Assembly (NCBI GenBank): GCA_023421505.1
Contig: JAEZTJ010000040.1
Coordinates: 1 to 51,965 of the forward strand
Source: Bacillota bacterium
GTDB taxonomy: Bacteria; Bacillota; Clostridia; Lachnospirales; Lachnospiraceae
Direction: 5' to 3'
Length of the DNA stretch: 51,965 bases
This document shows positions 8,826-16,637 of the stretch, one piece after another. The notes beneath the pieces were generated by a model, which saw nothing but the letters and a program-made list of their open reading frames with translations, was not told where the DNA came from and searched no databases. Positions within the stretch are counted from its first letter, which is position 1. The number at the start of each line of letters is the position of its first letter. The position numbers were made by a program, and so were the translations under genes.

Positions 8826-9638
8826 TTGGAAATACTTAGAAATTCTGATGCAGCACTTTTTGAGCATCGCTTCTGGCTTCAAATTATGGGTGATCATTCA
8901 AGATTCATATTCTTTTCTCTGGCCCCGTCTGAGTCGGAGTATATTATTGCAGCACAGGAATTCATCATACTATTCGATCAGCTTTTAAAACAAGCGCAAA
9001 ACCGGTTATCCTCAATCGAGTTAGAAGAGCTAAATCGTAAATCCTATGATGCTACATATCGGTTAAGGGAATTTAAAATAGAGCTGCTTTCCATGTCCCT
9101 ATCCTCGGATCTAAAGTCTCATCTGTCTGCTTCTTTCTATAATGATATGCTTAATGAATTGGAGGAGTATTTATTTATTATAAATTCATTAATGAATGGT
9201 CATGTACCTATTTCACATCCTTTGCATTATCATATGCTCTGGCTGACTGATGCGGTTGGACATTCTGCTTCTATCATGGCGGCATTGGATTTAGTGGAAA
9301 AAGATTTCATTAATCAAGCAAAGCTTTATGAAATTCAATTTCAGGATTTAAATACTAAGTCTCTTATGATGAATGGCTATTTAAGGACCGGCCTTAGCAG
9401 CTTTCCTTCTCTTGATCGCCTTAACGAACAAGCCTGGCTTGCCATAAAAGCCTTCATGGAATTTCTTGAAACCCTACGAGATCAAAGAATGGACGGAAAA
9501 GTTCTGGGAACCTTGATGCCTCTTATGGCTGATCATATGTATCGTGAAGAATGCTATTATATATATAAGCTTTCCCAAAGCACCGAAAACATAAGAAAAC
9601 CGGATTGCGACCCTACCAGCCCCCGTCTGGAAGCTTAA
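8826..9638 (+). CDS. DUF2935-domain helical protein
   Basis: About 270 residues, all helical. Near the N-terminus is FEHRFWLQIMGDHSRFI, the hallmark of DUF2935 proteins. A second, similar helical bundle contains SHPLHYHMLWLTDAVGHS and ends with MADHMYREECYY. Paired His/Glu positions suggest a four-helix-bundle metal site, by inference. The start is a TTG at 8826, because GGAGGTG ends six bases before it. The in-frame ATG at 8811 lies inside this RBS. It sits just upstream of a rubrerythrin-like gene, consistent with a redox or oxidative-stress setting. Confidence 0.85.
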   Translation: MEILRNSDAALFEHRFWLQIMGDHSRFIFFSLAPSESEYIIAAQEFIILFDQLLKQAQNRLSSIELEELNRKSYDATYRLREFKIELLSMSLSSDLKSHLSASFYNDMLNELEEYLFIINSLMNGHVPISHPLHYHMLWLTDAVGHSASIMAALDLVEKDFINQAKLYEIQFQDLNTKSLMMNGYLRTGLSSFPSLDRLNEQAWLAIKAFMEFLETLRDQRMDGKVLGTLMPLMADHMYREECYYIYKLSQSTENIRKPDCDPTSPRLEA

Positions 9639-9750
9639 TGCTGGCAGCTAAACCCCTCGATCCTTTGATTACAATGATGAAATCACATAAAAGCAGTATA
9701 GGGGTCATACTATATATTAATTGATTTTTACCAATTTGTTTGGAGGGTAT

Positions 9751-10284
9751 ATGGAATTTCAGCAAAGTAAAACCTACAGCAATTTACAGAGTGCCTATGA
9801 AAGAGAATTGATGACCAGTACTTTATATAATATTTATGGTGATAAGGCTTATGTTGAACAATATATTGAAATCGGAAATAACTTCTATGTCATCTCAAAT
9901 TACGAGAAAGAGCATGCTCGGATTTTCCTGCAGAATTTGAATAATGGTATCATACCTAATACAGAACAAAATTTACAGACATCATCGAACTTCGAATTAG
10001 AAACAGCCAATCTTTATAGAACGTATGCCGAAACTGCTTTGGCAGAAGGTTATACAGATATCGCAGCTTTATTTAACGGAATTGCCAATATTGAGTTAAA
10101 TCATAATCTAGTTTTCACGAATTCCTATGATAATGTAATAACAAATCAGGTTTTTTGCAAACCGGATGAAACCTTATGGATCTGTATGAGATGCGGGAAT
10201 ATTATGGGCGGCACCTGTGCTCCTGAAATCTGTCCTATCTGTGGCTTTCCGCAAGGCTACTATAGAGTTTATCCCACTACTTAG
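9751..10284 (+). CDS. Rubrerythrin-like diiron/rubredoxin-type protein
   Basis: A 177-residue protein. The helical N-terminal part has ferritin-like metal-ligand signatures (AYERELMTSTLY; EKEHARIFL; a second ELETANLYRTYAE; IELNH). The C-terminal 45 residues carry a rubredoxin-like zinc or iron knuckle, with ICMRCG followed by CPICG. Rubrerythrins reduce hydrogen peroxide in anaerobes. This member is shorter and divergent, so activity is inferred. The ATG at 9751 follows GGAGGG; the earlier in-frame TTG at 9721 lacks an RBS. The original terminator downstream has been split by a palindromic repeat. Confidence 0.82.
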   Translation: MEFQQSKTYSNLQSAYERELMTSTLYNIYGDKAYVEQYIEIGNNFYVISNYEKEHARIFLQNLNNGIIPNTEQNLQTSSNFELETANLYRTYAETALAEGYTDIAALFNGIANIELNHNLVFTNSYDNVITNQVFCKPDETLWICMRCGNIMGGTCAPEICPICGFPQGYYRVYPTT

Positions 10285-10325
10285 TTAAACACCTTTCAAA
10301 ATTAAATAAAGGCTGAGCAGAAAAC

Positions 10326-10557
10326 AAAAATACACTTCACATAAACGTAAGATAGTTAGGCAATTGCGAAACTCATTAATTGTAAGTATTGTATAACACA
10401 GCATATACTATTCCGGAGCGGAATTAAAGTGTTAAAACACTTAAGCTCATAGGAGCGTTGGAGCGAAGGAATAGTATATGCTGTGTATACAATTAGTAAA
10501 AACTATATCGTTTTGCAATTACCTAACGTAAGATAGTAATTGTGAAGTGTATTTTTT
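10326..10557 (+). terminator. Rubrerythrin-gene terminator, split by a repeat insertion
   Basis: The left arm AAAAATACACTTCAC (10326-10340) and right arm GTGAAGTGTATTTTTT (10542-10557) pair perfectly and end in a T run. They are now about 200 bases apart because a palindromic repeat (10356-10526) sits between them. Removing the repeat and one copy of its flanking direct repeat restores a compact terminator with a loop of about 20 bases. Confidence 0.75.
10356..10526. repeat. Palindromic interspersed repeat, copy 2 (complete)
   Basis: A 171-bp element. Its ends are TTAGGCAATTGCGAAAC and the inverse of GTTTTGCAATTACCTAA. Arms of about 60 bp continue through TTGTATACACAGCATATACT. The core of about 50 bp contains AAGTGTTAAAACACTT and three GGAGCG units. 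AACGTAAGATAGT occurs on both sides (10344-10356 and 10525-10537), consistent with a 10-13 bp target duplication. It has no coding capacity and is the best reference copy of the family. Confidence 0.9.
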
Positions 10558-10560
10558 CAT

Positions 10561-10680
10561 AATTTACCCCATTCCTGCGCTGCTTTTTTGGCTCGCTTGC
10601 GAGACAATACGCATCTCAAGTTTGTGTGTGCTGCGCAGACACAAACTTGCCGAGTGAAAGATTTAAAAAATCTTTCACTC
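10561..10680 (-). repeat. RBS-carrying mosaic leader element, copy C (long form)
   Basis: Read on the minus strand, directly after the VanY-type stop codon, come in order: the stem GAGTGAAAGATT/AATCTTTCACTC; CGGCAA; a second stem AAGTTTGTGT...ACACAAACTT with CTGCGCAG in the loop; GAGATGCGTATTGTCTCGC; GAGCC; and AAGCAGCGCAGGAATGGGG followed by an ATG. That ATG (10560) opens only a 13-codon frame interrupted by the palindromic repeat, so here the RBS module drives no real gene. Confidence 0.65.
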
Positions 10681-10682
10681 TT

Positions 10683-11303
10683 TTATGCTGAAGGAGACAA
10701 ATATCTATCATAGAATTCATCATAAGTTAAATTACTAAAATAGACCGCTTCTGCCAGTTCAGTTCCTAAGTAGCGAAAATGCCACGGCTCATAATCATAT
10801 CCGGTTATAGCTTCTTTTCCTTTTGGATATCTAAGAATAAAACCATATTGGTAGGAGTTTGCCGCAAGCCATATACCCTCGGGGGTTGCTTCAAAGGTTT
10901 GTTCTAAATCATTGATATCCACAGCTAACCCTGTCTGATGTTCACTGTGTCCCGGTCGAGCAGATACCTTATCCCTCACAGGCATATAATCTTCGATCGA
11001 TATATAAGGAGATATATTATTTAAATAGACCTTCCATTGATAATAAAAGCTTCGATAAGTTGATATTGCTTCCAGATGAAGGCCCTTTTGATCAGCGGCA
11101 ATACACATCTCTTCAAAAGCAATACGTGCTTCATGTCTCAGCATTAAGCCCTCCGGATTATAAATTTTATTAATAACCTCCAAGTTCTTTGGCACATAGT
11201 TTTTAGCAAGTTGGTTAAATTTATCTACCAAAACTATAAAACTATCCGGATTGGATATCAGTCGTATTTCTTTATAAAACTCTCGGCTTTGTCTCTCCTC
11301 CAA
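10683..11303 (-). CDS. VanY-type D-alanyl-D-alanine carboxypeptidase
   Basis: About 206 residues of the peptidase M15B/VanY family. The zinc-site motif SEHQTGLAVDIND (SxHxxGxAxD) and the later EPWHFRYLG (WH) carry the metal ligands and catalytic residues. STYRSFYYQ is the usual upstream motif. These enzymes trim the terminal D-Ala from peptidoglycan stems. No signal peptide or membrane anchor is evident, which is odd for a wall enzyme and leaves a cytoplasmic role or unusual export open. A TTG at 11303, eight bases after AAGGAG, is preferred over the longer in-frame TTG at 11321. Confidence 0.88.
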   Translation of the reverse strand: MEERQSREFYKEIRLISNPDSFIVLVDKFNQLAKNYVPKNLEVINKIYNPEGLMLRHEARIAFEEMCIAADQKGLHLEAISTYRSFYYQWKVYLNNISPYISIEDYMPVRDKVSARPGHSEHQTGLAVDINDLEQTFEATPEGIWLAANSYQYGFILRYPKGKEAITGYDYEPWHFRYLGTELAEAVYFSNLTYDEFYDRYLSPSA

Positions 11304-11431
11304 GCACTCAACTCCTTCCAATAAGTAAATTTCAAGAAAGTATATGGATTTATTTCTTTATAGAAATATTCCACCATTTATAAAATTATAACTTAACAAT
11401 ACAGGTTTATGTCCAAAAGATTTTCTTCTAT

Positions 11432-11484
11432 AAAAAAGGATCTGCCACAGCTAAATGTATTAGTCATACTGTGGCAAATCCTTA
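11432..11484 (-). terminator. Terminator after the CAP-domain gene
   Basis: Minus strand: TAAGGATTTGCCACAG, a loop, CTGTGGCAGATCCTTTTTTA. This is a strong stem followed by T6, about 50 bases after the CAP gene stop. Confidence 0.88.
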
Positions 11485-11536
11485 TTTACACTTTCAAGTC
11501 ACTATTTCAAATAGCTAACTGTTAAGCAGCAAAGAG

Positions 11537-12511
11537 TTAATTTGTGAATAACTGTGTCCAATAATATACGCCATCCTTCTGATATACGCCAATTCCAATC
11601 TTATTAAATTTGGCATTTAATATATTCGCTCTGTGGCCCGGTGAGTTCATCCAACCAGTTACCACCTCTTGAGGAGTCTTCTGGCCGTAGGCAATATTTT
11701 CACCAGCCGCCATAAAGGAAATACCATATTCCTTTAATACTGTTGAAAAGCTTGCTCCGCTCGGTCTTGTATGAGAGAAGGATACTTCTATTTCCTTCGC
11801 ACGCTTATTTGCAGCTGAACCTAAGGTTTGATTGGTAGTAAAAGCTGATAAACCCGATTTAGCACGTTCTATATTTACTAAACGCAAAACTTCACTAGCA
11901 TAACTGGATGACTTTGTGGAAGCTGCCGGCGTTGTTACCGGTTTTTCGGAAACTGCTGGTTTGGTAGTAGGTGTAGGCGTCTTTGTTGGTGATGGTTTTG
12001 TTGTAGCTACTGGTGCCTTTGTCGGTACAGCTACTGATCCTGTCTTATAGTTTCTTTTTTGTATAGCTGCAATTATCTCTTTTAATTTCTTATTATTTTT
12101 AATATTTTTTGTTGTTATATTTTTTATTCCACTTTTCTGAAGTGTCTTTACTACTTCCTTTGTAGATTTACATTTTGATAAATCTACATTTTTATAAACA
12201 AGAGCTGTTTTGCTTTTTAATCTCTGACTAGTGTTTATAACACTTGCCGATTTTACTTGAGGGGTAACAACCTTAGTATTAGCAAAAGCTGTTATATTCG
12301 TAGTATCAGCTGTATTCGCTGTTATCGTAGTCTGTTTGTCACTCTGAGAAGCTCTGACTGCATCTGCTTTTGTAACATTATCGACTACTTGTGTAGTACT
12401 CGAATTTATATCCTTCAACCTCTCAGAAGCGAAATAATTTTGATTTGAACCAAAAGCACCTATTAGTGACAACACTAGTGTACATACTGATGTTACAAGA
12501 ATTTTCTTCAT
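11537..12511 (-). CDS. Secreted CAP (SCP/PR1-like) domain protein
   Basis: A 324-residue exported protein. An N-terminal signal sequence (MKKILVTSVCTLVLSLIGAFG) is followed by a poorly conserved region, a Pro/Thr-rich linker (about 175-205, repeated PT and TK units), and a C-terminal CAP domain (about 205-324). The domain contains EVLRLVNIERAKSGL, FSHTRPSG, AAGENIAYG, GWMNSPGHRANIL and GIGVYQKDGVYYWTQLF, which is full length for bacterial CAP modules. The function in bacteria is uncertain. The start at 12511 is set by AAGGAGG. It is monocistronic, with a strong terminator. Confidence 0.92.
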   Translation of the reverse strand: MKKILVTSVCTLVLSLIGAFGSNQNYFASERLKDINSSTTQVVDNVTKADAVRASQSDKQTTITANTADTTNITAFANTKVVTPQVKSASVINTSQRLKSKTALVYKNVDLSKCKSTKEVVKTLQKSGIKNITTKNIKNNKKLKEIIAAIQKRNYKTGSVAVPTKAPVATTKPSPTKTPTPTTKPAVSEKPVTTPAASTKSSSYASEVLRLVNIERAKSGLSAFTTNQTLGSAANKRAKEIEVSFSHTRPSGASFSTVLKEYGISFMAAGENIAYGQKTPQEVVTGWMNSPGHRANILNAKFNKIGIGVYQKDGVYYWTQLFTN

Positions 12512-12903
12512 GTTTTGTACCTCCTTAATGGTATCTCTCTGCTGCTCCCTTAGAGTAACATATAGGGTATAGGGGTTCAATAGTTAGATATTGGAAGACT
12601 ACACATGTCTTACCTGCTCTTATCCATGTATATACAATTAATTTTCCAGTTAGAGAAGAAAAATTCTACTTTCAAATCAAATAGATAGCATATAAATAGT
12701 ACTGTAACCATTTATAATACTACATCTCCTGAGAAACGTATTCTATCAAGTAACTTTTACTTGCTGGAAATATCGTCGTAGATTATTGATTATTTATTGC
12801 CTGAAATTTATTGCAATTATTTTAATTATTTATTACATATTTATTAAATAAGCATCTTATAGCGTGATAAATGTCTCAATACTATACGGAAATTTTCATA
12901 TTC
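12512..12903. other. Intergenic AT-rich region
   Basis: 392 bases between the CadD-type gene stop and the CAP gene start, both on the minus strand. No coding potential, repeat or strong hairpin was found. A weak promoter-like TTGAAC/TTACTC pair lies about 50 bases before the CAP start. Confidence 0.4.
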
Positions 12904-13497
12904 TTAAATAAAATATGGTTTTATTATAAAATCATATTTTACAACAAGTCCTAATACTATATAAGACGAACCAGCTATAACTCTTCCTCTTTTTTCGAAA
13001 AAGCTGTTCAGAGCACTGATCTTCGAGATTTTAAAGCTAATAAAACACAAAGCTGTTGTGCCTACCACAAAGACAGTAAGCACCTGAATGATCTCCCAAC
13101 CCCTGATGGTTGTAAACAAGGGAATATATATACCCAGATCGTCGGCTCCTAAAATAATGGTAATCACAAATACCTTAATCCAAAGACTATTATATTTCTC
13201 AGCTGTTTCTAGTGCTTTCTCCTCGTCATTATCATCTTCAAGGAAAGTTTTAATACCCATAATGAACGGTACTATACCAAATAAACCTATCACCCATTTT
13301 ACAGGCAGTACGTTAAGACCAAATGCCCCAAGAAATCCAGCACCAATTAATACAAAGGTTCCAATGAAATAGGTTAACGTGATACTCTTTCCTTTTCCTT
13401 TATATAAGGCAGTAGTATATAACATAAATAAGATTGGTATTTCATCTAAACTGGTTGACACATAAGTTATGCAGGCAGTTACTATTGTCTTGATCAT
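12904..13497 (-). CDS. cadD: CadD-family cadmium resistance transporter
   Basis: A 197-residue membrane protein with about five hydrophobic helices. It carries the family landmarks TSLDEIPILFMLY near the N-terminus and GADDLGIYIPLF in the middle, the latter close to the GGDNIGIYIPLF signature of CadD proteins, with acidic loops that may handle metal (FLEDDNDEE). The family confers cadmium resistance in staphylococci, but here the substrate is inferred. The ATG at 13497 with GGAGG is chosen. A longer frame to 13578 would merely translate the repeated leader element in front of the gene. Confidence 0.85.
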   Translation of the reverse strand: MIKTIVTACITYVSTSLDEIPILFMLYTTALYKGKGKSITLTYFIGTFVLIGAGFLGAFGLNVLPVKWVIGLFGIVPFIMGIKTFLEDDNDEEKALETAEKYNSLWIKVFVITIILGADDLGIYIPLFTTIRGWEIIQVLTVFVVGTTALCFISFKISKISALNSFFEKRGRVIAGSSYIVLGLVVKYDFIIKPYFI

Positions 13498-13580
13498 ATT
13501 AACCCTCCATCTGCTGCCAAAACCTGCGAATTTGGGCAGCACACAAATTTGCCGTTTGAAAAATCTTTGATTTTTCAACC
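13498..13580 (-). repeat. RBS-carrying mosaic leader element, copy A
   Basis: On the minus strand: stem GGTTGAAAAATC/GATTTTTCAA, then ACGGCAAATTTGTG, GTGCTGCC ... GGCAGC, and AGATGGAGGGTTAAT leading straight into the cadD ATG. The layout and ends match the element at 32938-33019 (GGTTGAAAA...TTTTTCAACCGGCAA ... GGC|AGATGGAGGTTA). Confidence 0.7.
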
Positions 13581-13960
13581 TAATTACTTCTTATGTAAAA
13601 ATCTCCATACTTACGAAACATAAAAGCTAAGTTAATTGTAACAAGCTATACCTGCTCTCGGCAAAAGATAAAAGTTAAGCATTTATGCCATAGAGAGCAT
13701 CAAAATAAATAACTAAATATTTGTTATTTTTCTTACAATTATTAATACAAATATAACATAAGATTAGAAGAAATCTTATCAGTAGAATATAACATTGTCA
13801 AGTTATCTGCAGGAAAGGCTAAATGAATATTTACGTCAACTATTATTTCATAATTTTACAATAATTTCATCAGATATTTCACAATATCATTTGCAACGTT
13901 GGTAATACTAATTCAGAAAGTAAGTGTACTCGCTGTTATTATGGAAAGTGAGGAAGCGAA
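13581..13960. other. Divergent intergenic region
   Basis: About 380 AT-rich bases between the cadD leader element (minus) and a secreted-protein gene (plus). No gene, repeat or convincing hairpin is visible. Promoters for both directions should lie here. Confidence 0.4.
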
Positions 13961-14365
13961 ATGGTAAAAGCGAAATTTCGAGGTTTTGCTATTGCGTGTA
14001 TCGCGGCTTGTCTTAGTCTAAGTCCGGTAAGCGCCTTTGCAGCCGAAACAAATACAGAATCTGTAACACTATCAGATAATAAAAACCAAAATCAGAATGA
14101 TAAAAAAGCTGCTTTTGATGATGCCATGAAGAAAGCAACCGATAAATGGAATGCTCTTACTGATAAGCAGAAGGCTGAAGTTTATGCATTGATTGAAGAT
14201 GAGATAAAAGCAGAGATGAGACTTATGGATAAATTAGTTGAATTCGGCATTATTAATAAAGAGGATGCTTCAGCTTTTAAAGCTCATATAATGAACAAAT
14301 TTAATAAGTTAAGAGAGAGCGGCCAATTTCCTTTGAGTAGACAAAGAAGTTCTAAAAAGCAGTAA
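13961..14365 (+). CDS. Small secreted protein (DUF2680-like)
   Basis: A 134-residue exported protein. The signal peptide ends at about residue 27 (SPVSAFAAE, an AxA site). A short Asn/Gln-rich linker follows, then a helical domain (about 45-120) with the pattern DKWNALTDKQKAEVYALIED and a LVEFGIINKEDASAFK stretch, resembling DUF2680 proteins found in clostridia. The tail is basic (RQRSSKKQ). GAGGAAG precedes the start. The function is unknown. A composite repeat (14435-14545) follows and may terminate transcription. Confidence 0.82.
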   Translation: MVKAKFRGFAIACIAACLSLSPVSAFAAETNTESVTLSDNKNQNQNDKKAAFDDAMKKATDKWNALTDKQKAEVYALIEDEIKAEMRLMDKLVEFGIINKEDASAFKAHIMNKFNKLRESGQFPLSRQRSSKKQ

Positions 14366-14434
14366 TAATCGAAACTGAAGCGATGGGTTACGATTTTAAT
14401 AGCAGCAAGCAACACTAACTTTCGTTCATATAAA

Positions 14435-14545
14435 TAGGTAATTGTGAAATGTATAGAAAGCTAAGCGCAATATCATTTCACAATTACCAATAATAGTATT
14501 TACTGTGTATACAATTAGTAAATTATATAAATTCGTAATTACCTA
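14435..14545. repeat. Palindromic interspersed repeat, copy 3 (composite)
   Basis: The left part is a perfect 15-bp hairpin, GGTAATTGTGAAATG ... CATTTCACAATTACC (14438-14488). It is followed by a right half-element of the family: AATAATAGTATTTACTG, TGTATACAATTAGTAAA and the terminal CGTAATTACCTA. TAGGTAATT...AATTACCTA closes the outer ends. It probably arose by rearrangement of the 171-bp form. Confidence 0.75.
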
Positions 14546-14577
14546 CTAGCACCCAATAGAAAAGGAGATTATTTAAC

Positions 14578-14730
14578 ATGGAACAGTCCAATAACAACGA
14601 TCGTGAACGTAATAGCAATCCAGATAATGAATTTAATAATTCCACACCACACAACACCGAGATTGAACAGCCAGCCCCCTCAACCGCAACACCTGACATA
14701 CCACAGGAAATTCCAATTAGGCAGGGTTAA
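14578..14730 (+). CDS. Small Asn/Pro-rich hydrophilic protein
   Basis: A 50-codon gene with a good ribosome binding site (AAAGGAGA, ten bases before ATG). The product (MEQSNNNDRERNSNPDNEF...) is very hydrophilic: rich in Asn early, then Pro/Thr/Ala, with no hydrophobic core, so it is probably disordered. It has no signal peptide. It resembles in character, not in sequence, the small hydrophilic protein at 19892-20107. The family was not recognised. Confidence 0.6.
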   Translation: MEQSNNNDRERNSNPDNEFNNSTPHNTEIEQPAPSTATPDIPQEIPIRQG

Positions 14731-14771
14731 AAGCAACTATATTAAAAACAACATAGCTAATTTTAAAGAGG

Positions 14772-14960
14772 ATGACAAAGCTTAAGCCAATCAATAAACT
14801 CAATATAAACAAAGGGAGAGTTATAAAGTATTATAGCTTTTTTATAATAGTCATCCTCTTAATTTACATAAACCTTCTATTTTCTAATGATCATAACTCA
14901 TATATTCCAAATAGTTTTTCCTCTGCCAGGCTATACCAATCATTACACTTAGTATTTTAG
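14772..14960 (+). CDS. Possible small single-pass membrane protein
   Basis: A 62-codon frame with one strong hydrophobic helix (about 19-37, IKYYSFFIIVILLIYINLLF) after a basic N-terminus. AAAGAGG lies almost against the ATG, a poor spacing. Its stop overlaps the 3' end of the convergent ABC permease gene by four bases. It may be real and linked to the small gene just upstream, or a chance frame. Confidence 0.3.
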   Translation: MTKLKPINKLNINKGRVIKYYSFFIIVILLIYINLLFSNDHNSYIPNSFSSARLYQSLHLVF

Positions 14961-16609
14961 CAGTCTTTATTGCCAATCTTCACAGAATCGCGAAATGCAA
15001 CACCCCATAGAATTATGTTCACTATTAGCACCAAGCACAAAAAGATAAATACACCAAATTTAAAATAGGTACTGATATAATGCACACCAGCTAAAACTGC
15101 TAATATAAGAAGTAATAAGAAAACAGTTCCCCCATTATTCTGCTGAACTGCTTCGAAATTCTTCGTAAATGGAAGGCACTTATCCATAAGCATAAAACAC
15201 AAAACAATAAAGATCAGCATATTAATAAATACTGCCATCAAATCCGGAACTATTCTCACACCATAAATAGCTGCAAAAATGAATGCTTCAATGATATATA
15301 TTGGCAAAAACAGCCTTGTGATCAATGCTTTGATTGTTCCCTTAAACGCAGAATTTAACTCACCAATCGGTAAAGCTTTATAGATCCAGGCAGCTTTATA
15401 GCTTTCCGAATATCTCATCATCATGACCAGGGTTGGCAGCATAAATCCGCAAAAGTAAATAAATAAGTATGTCCTACCCTTAGTTATATTATCCTTTAGA
15501 CCAGAATCATTTAAAAGCTGAAACAAAAAAATAAAGGGAAATACAATCGAGAAACCCAAGGAAGGATATACCTTCAGCTTAAAGCTTCTTTCCTTACTCA
15601 TCATATTCATGGCAAACTGAAAGAATATTTTTTCTTCACTGCTTTGGCATAACAGCTTAGATAATAATATCGCAGATTTTCTTCCGCCTCTTTTTCTACT
15701 TTCGGCATTATTACTGAGCTTCTGTAGGTTTTTCTCAAATTGCGGTGTCAGCTTTAAATATATTAATAGCGTTATGACAGGAAGTATAATAGCCAACAGA
15801 CTAAAAACGACATAATATAAATTATAATCTGATTTTAATAATATCTGAAATGGCCCTGAAAACCAAATCGGAGGAATAATATACTGCCACCAGCTGGGTG
15901 TAAATTCAATCTTTAAATCAACTATATTAAACATTCTGCCAATCAGCTGATAGCCGATAGTCACTGCAATAGATAATATGATTTGAATATAATTTATAAT
16001 ATCTTTAAGCTTTTCTCCATCAAAATATTTCAAAACCAGAAAATATATTAAAGTAGTCAAAATGATACAGAACATATCAATTAGTATCAACATCAGCAGA
16101 AACAAAAGAAAAAATATCGGTCCCTGAATAAAAAAGCTGGTGATTAATGCTGGGCCCGTAAGTGCTGCTGTGATAAAAAACATATAGATTAAGATATGTA
16201 TTGTTTTTGCCATACTCAGGGTTTTACGATCTACTGGTTTCGTACCGATGATATTACGATCCCTGATATCCAAAAGCACCGACGAAAAATCTGAAATCAG
16301 AGAGGTTGTTACCAAAAACATTACTATTCCAAAAACAAGACTCATTTGAAAAATATAGTTACTTTTTAACATGATAAAAGGGATAAGAATTAGCCCAAAT
16401 AGAATATAAATCCAAAGGGATTTTATAAATTTATTTCCCTCATCCTTATCACTCTTTCTTTTTGTATTGCCACTAATAACAGTCGGAACCCGCCGGCCAT
16501 CCATTAGAAGTTTCAAGGCAAGTATTTCTCTCATAACCGGATAATTTATGCCCATTTTTTCAAAAACAGGTCTTATCTTATCTAGTAACTTTAAAGTCTT
16601 AAATTCCAT
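14957..16609 (-). CDS. ABC exporter permease
   Basis: A 550-residue polytopic membrane protein with about 12 hydrophobic helices, a size typical of clostridial 'putative ABC exporter' permeases paired with a drug- or lipid-type ATPase. The N-terminus is cytoplasmic; helices cluster at about 70-280 and 360-545, with a basic cytoplasmic stretch between (NAESRKRGGRKSA). GGGGGAG precedes the start. It lies 28 bases downstream of its ATPase gene and forms with it a two-gene exporter. The substrate is unknown. Its 3' end overlaps a possible small gene on the other strand. Confidence 0.82.
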   Translation of the reverse strand: MEFKTLKLLDKIRPVFEKMGINYPVMREILALKLLMDGRRVPTVISGNTKRKSDKDEGNKFIKSLWIYILFGLILIPFIMLKSNYIFQMSLVFGIVMFLVTTSLISDFSSVLLDIRDRNIIGTKPVDRKTLSMAKTIHILIYMFFITAALTGPALITSFFIQGPIFFLLFLLMLILIDMFCIILTTLIYFLVLKYFDGEKLKDIINYIQIILSIAVTIGYQLIGRMFNIVDLKIEFTPSWWQYIIPPIWFSGPFQILLKSDYNLYYVVFSLLAIILPVITLLIYLKLTPQFEKNLQKLSNNAESRKRGGRKSAILLSKLLCQSSEEKIFFQFAMNMMSKERSFKLKVYPSLGFSIVFPFIFLFQLLNDSGLKDNITKGRTYLFIYFCGFMLPTLVMMMRYSESYKAAWIYKALPIGELNSAFKGTIKALITRLFLPIYIIEAFIFAAIYGVRIVPDLMAVFINMLIFIVLCFMLMDKCLPFTKNFEAVQQNNGGTVFLLLLILAVLAGVHYISTYFKFGVFIFLCLVLIVNIILWGVAFRDSVKIGNKDC

Positions 16610-16637
16610 AAGCTCCCCCTTGCTCCTATCAATTTCT

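Noticed and set aside
14603..14785. Plus-strand frame overlapping the small gene at 14578-14730
   Set aside because: The 14578 frame has a good RBS and the better start; this one is its out-of-phase shadow.
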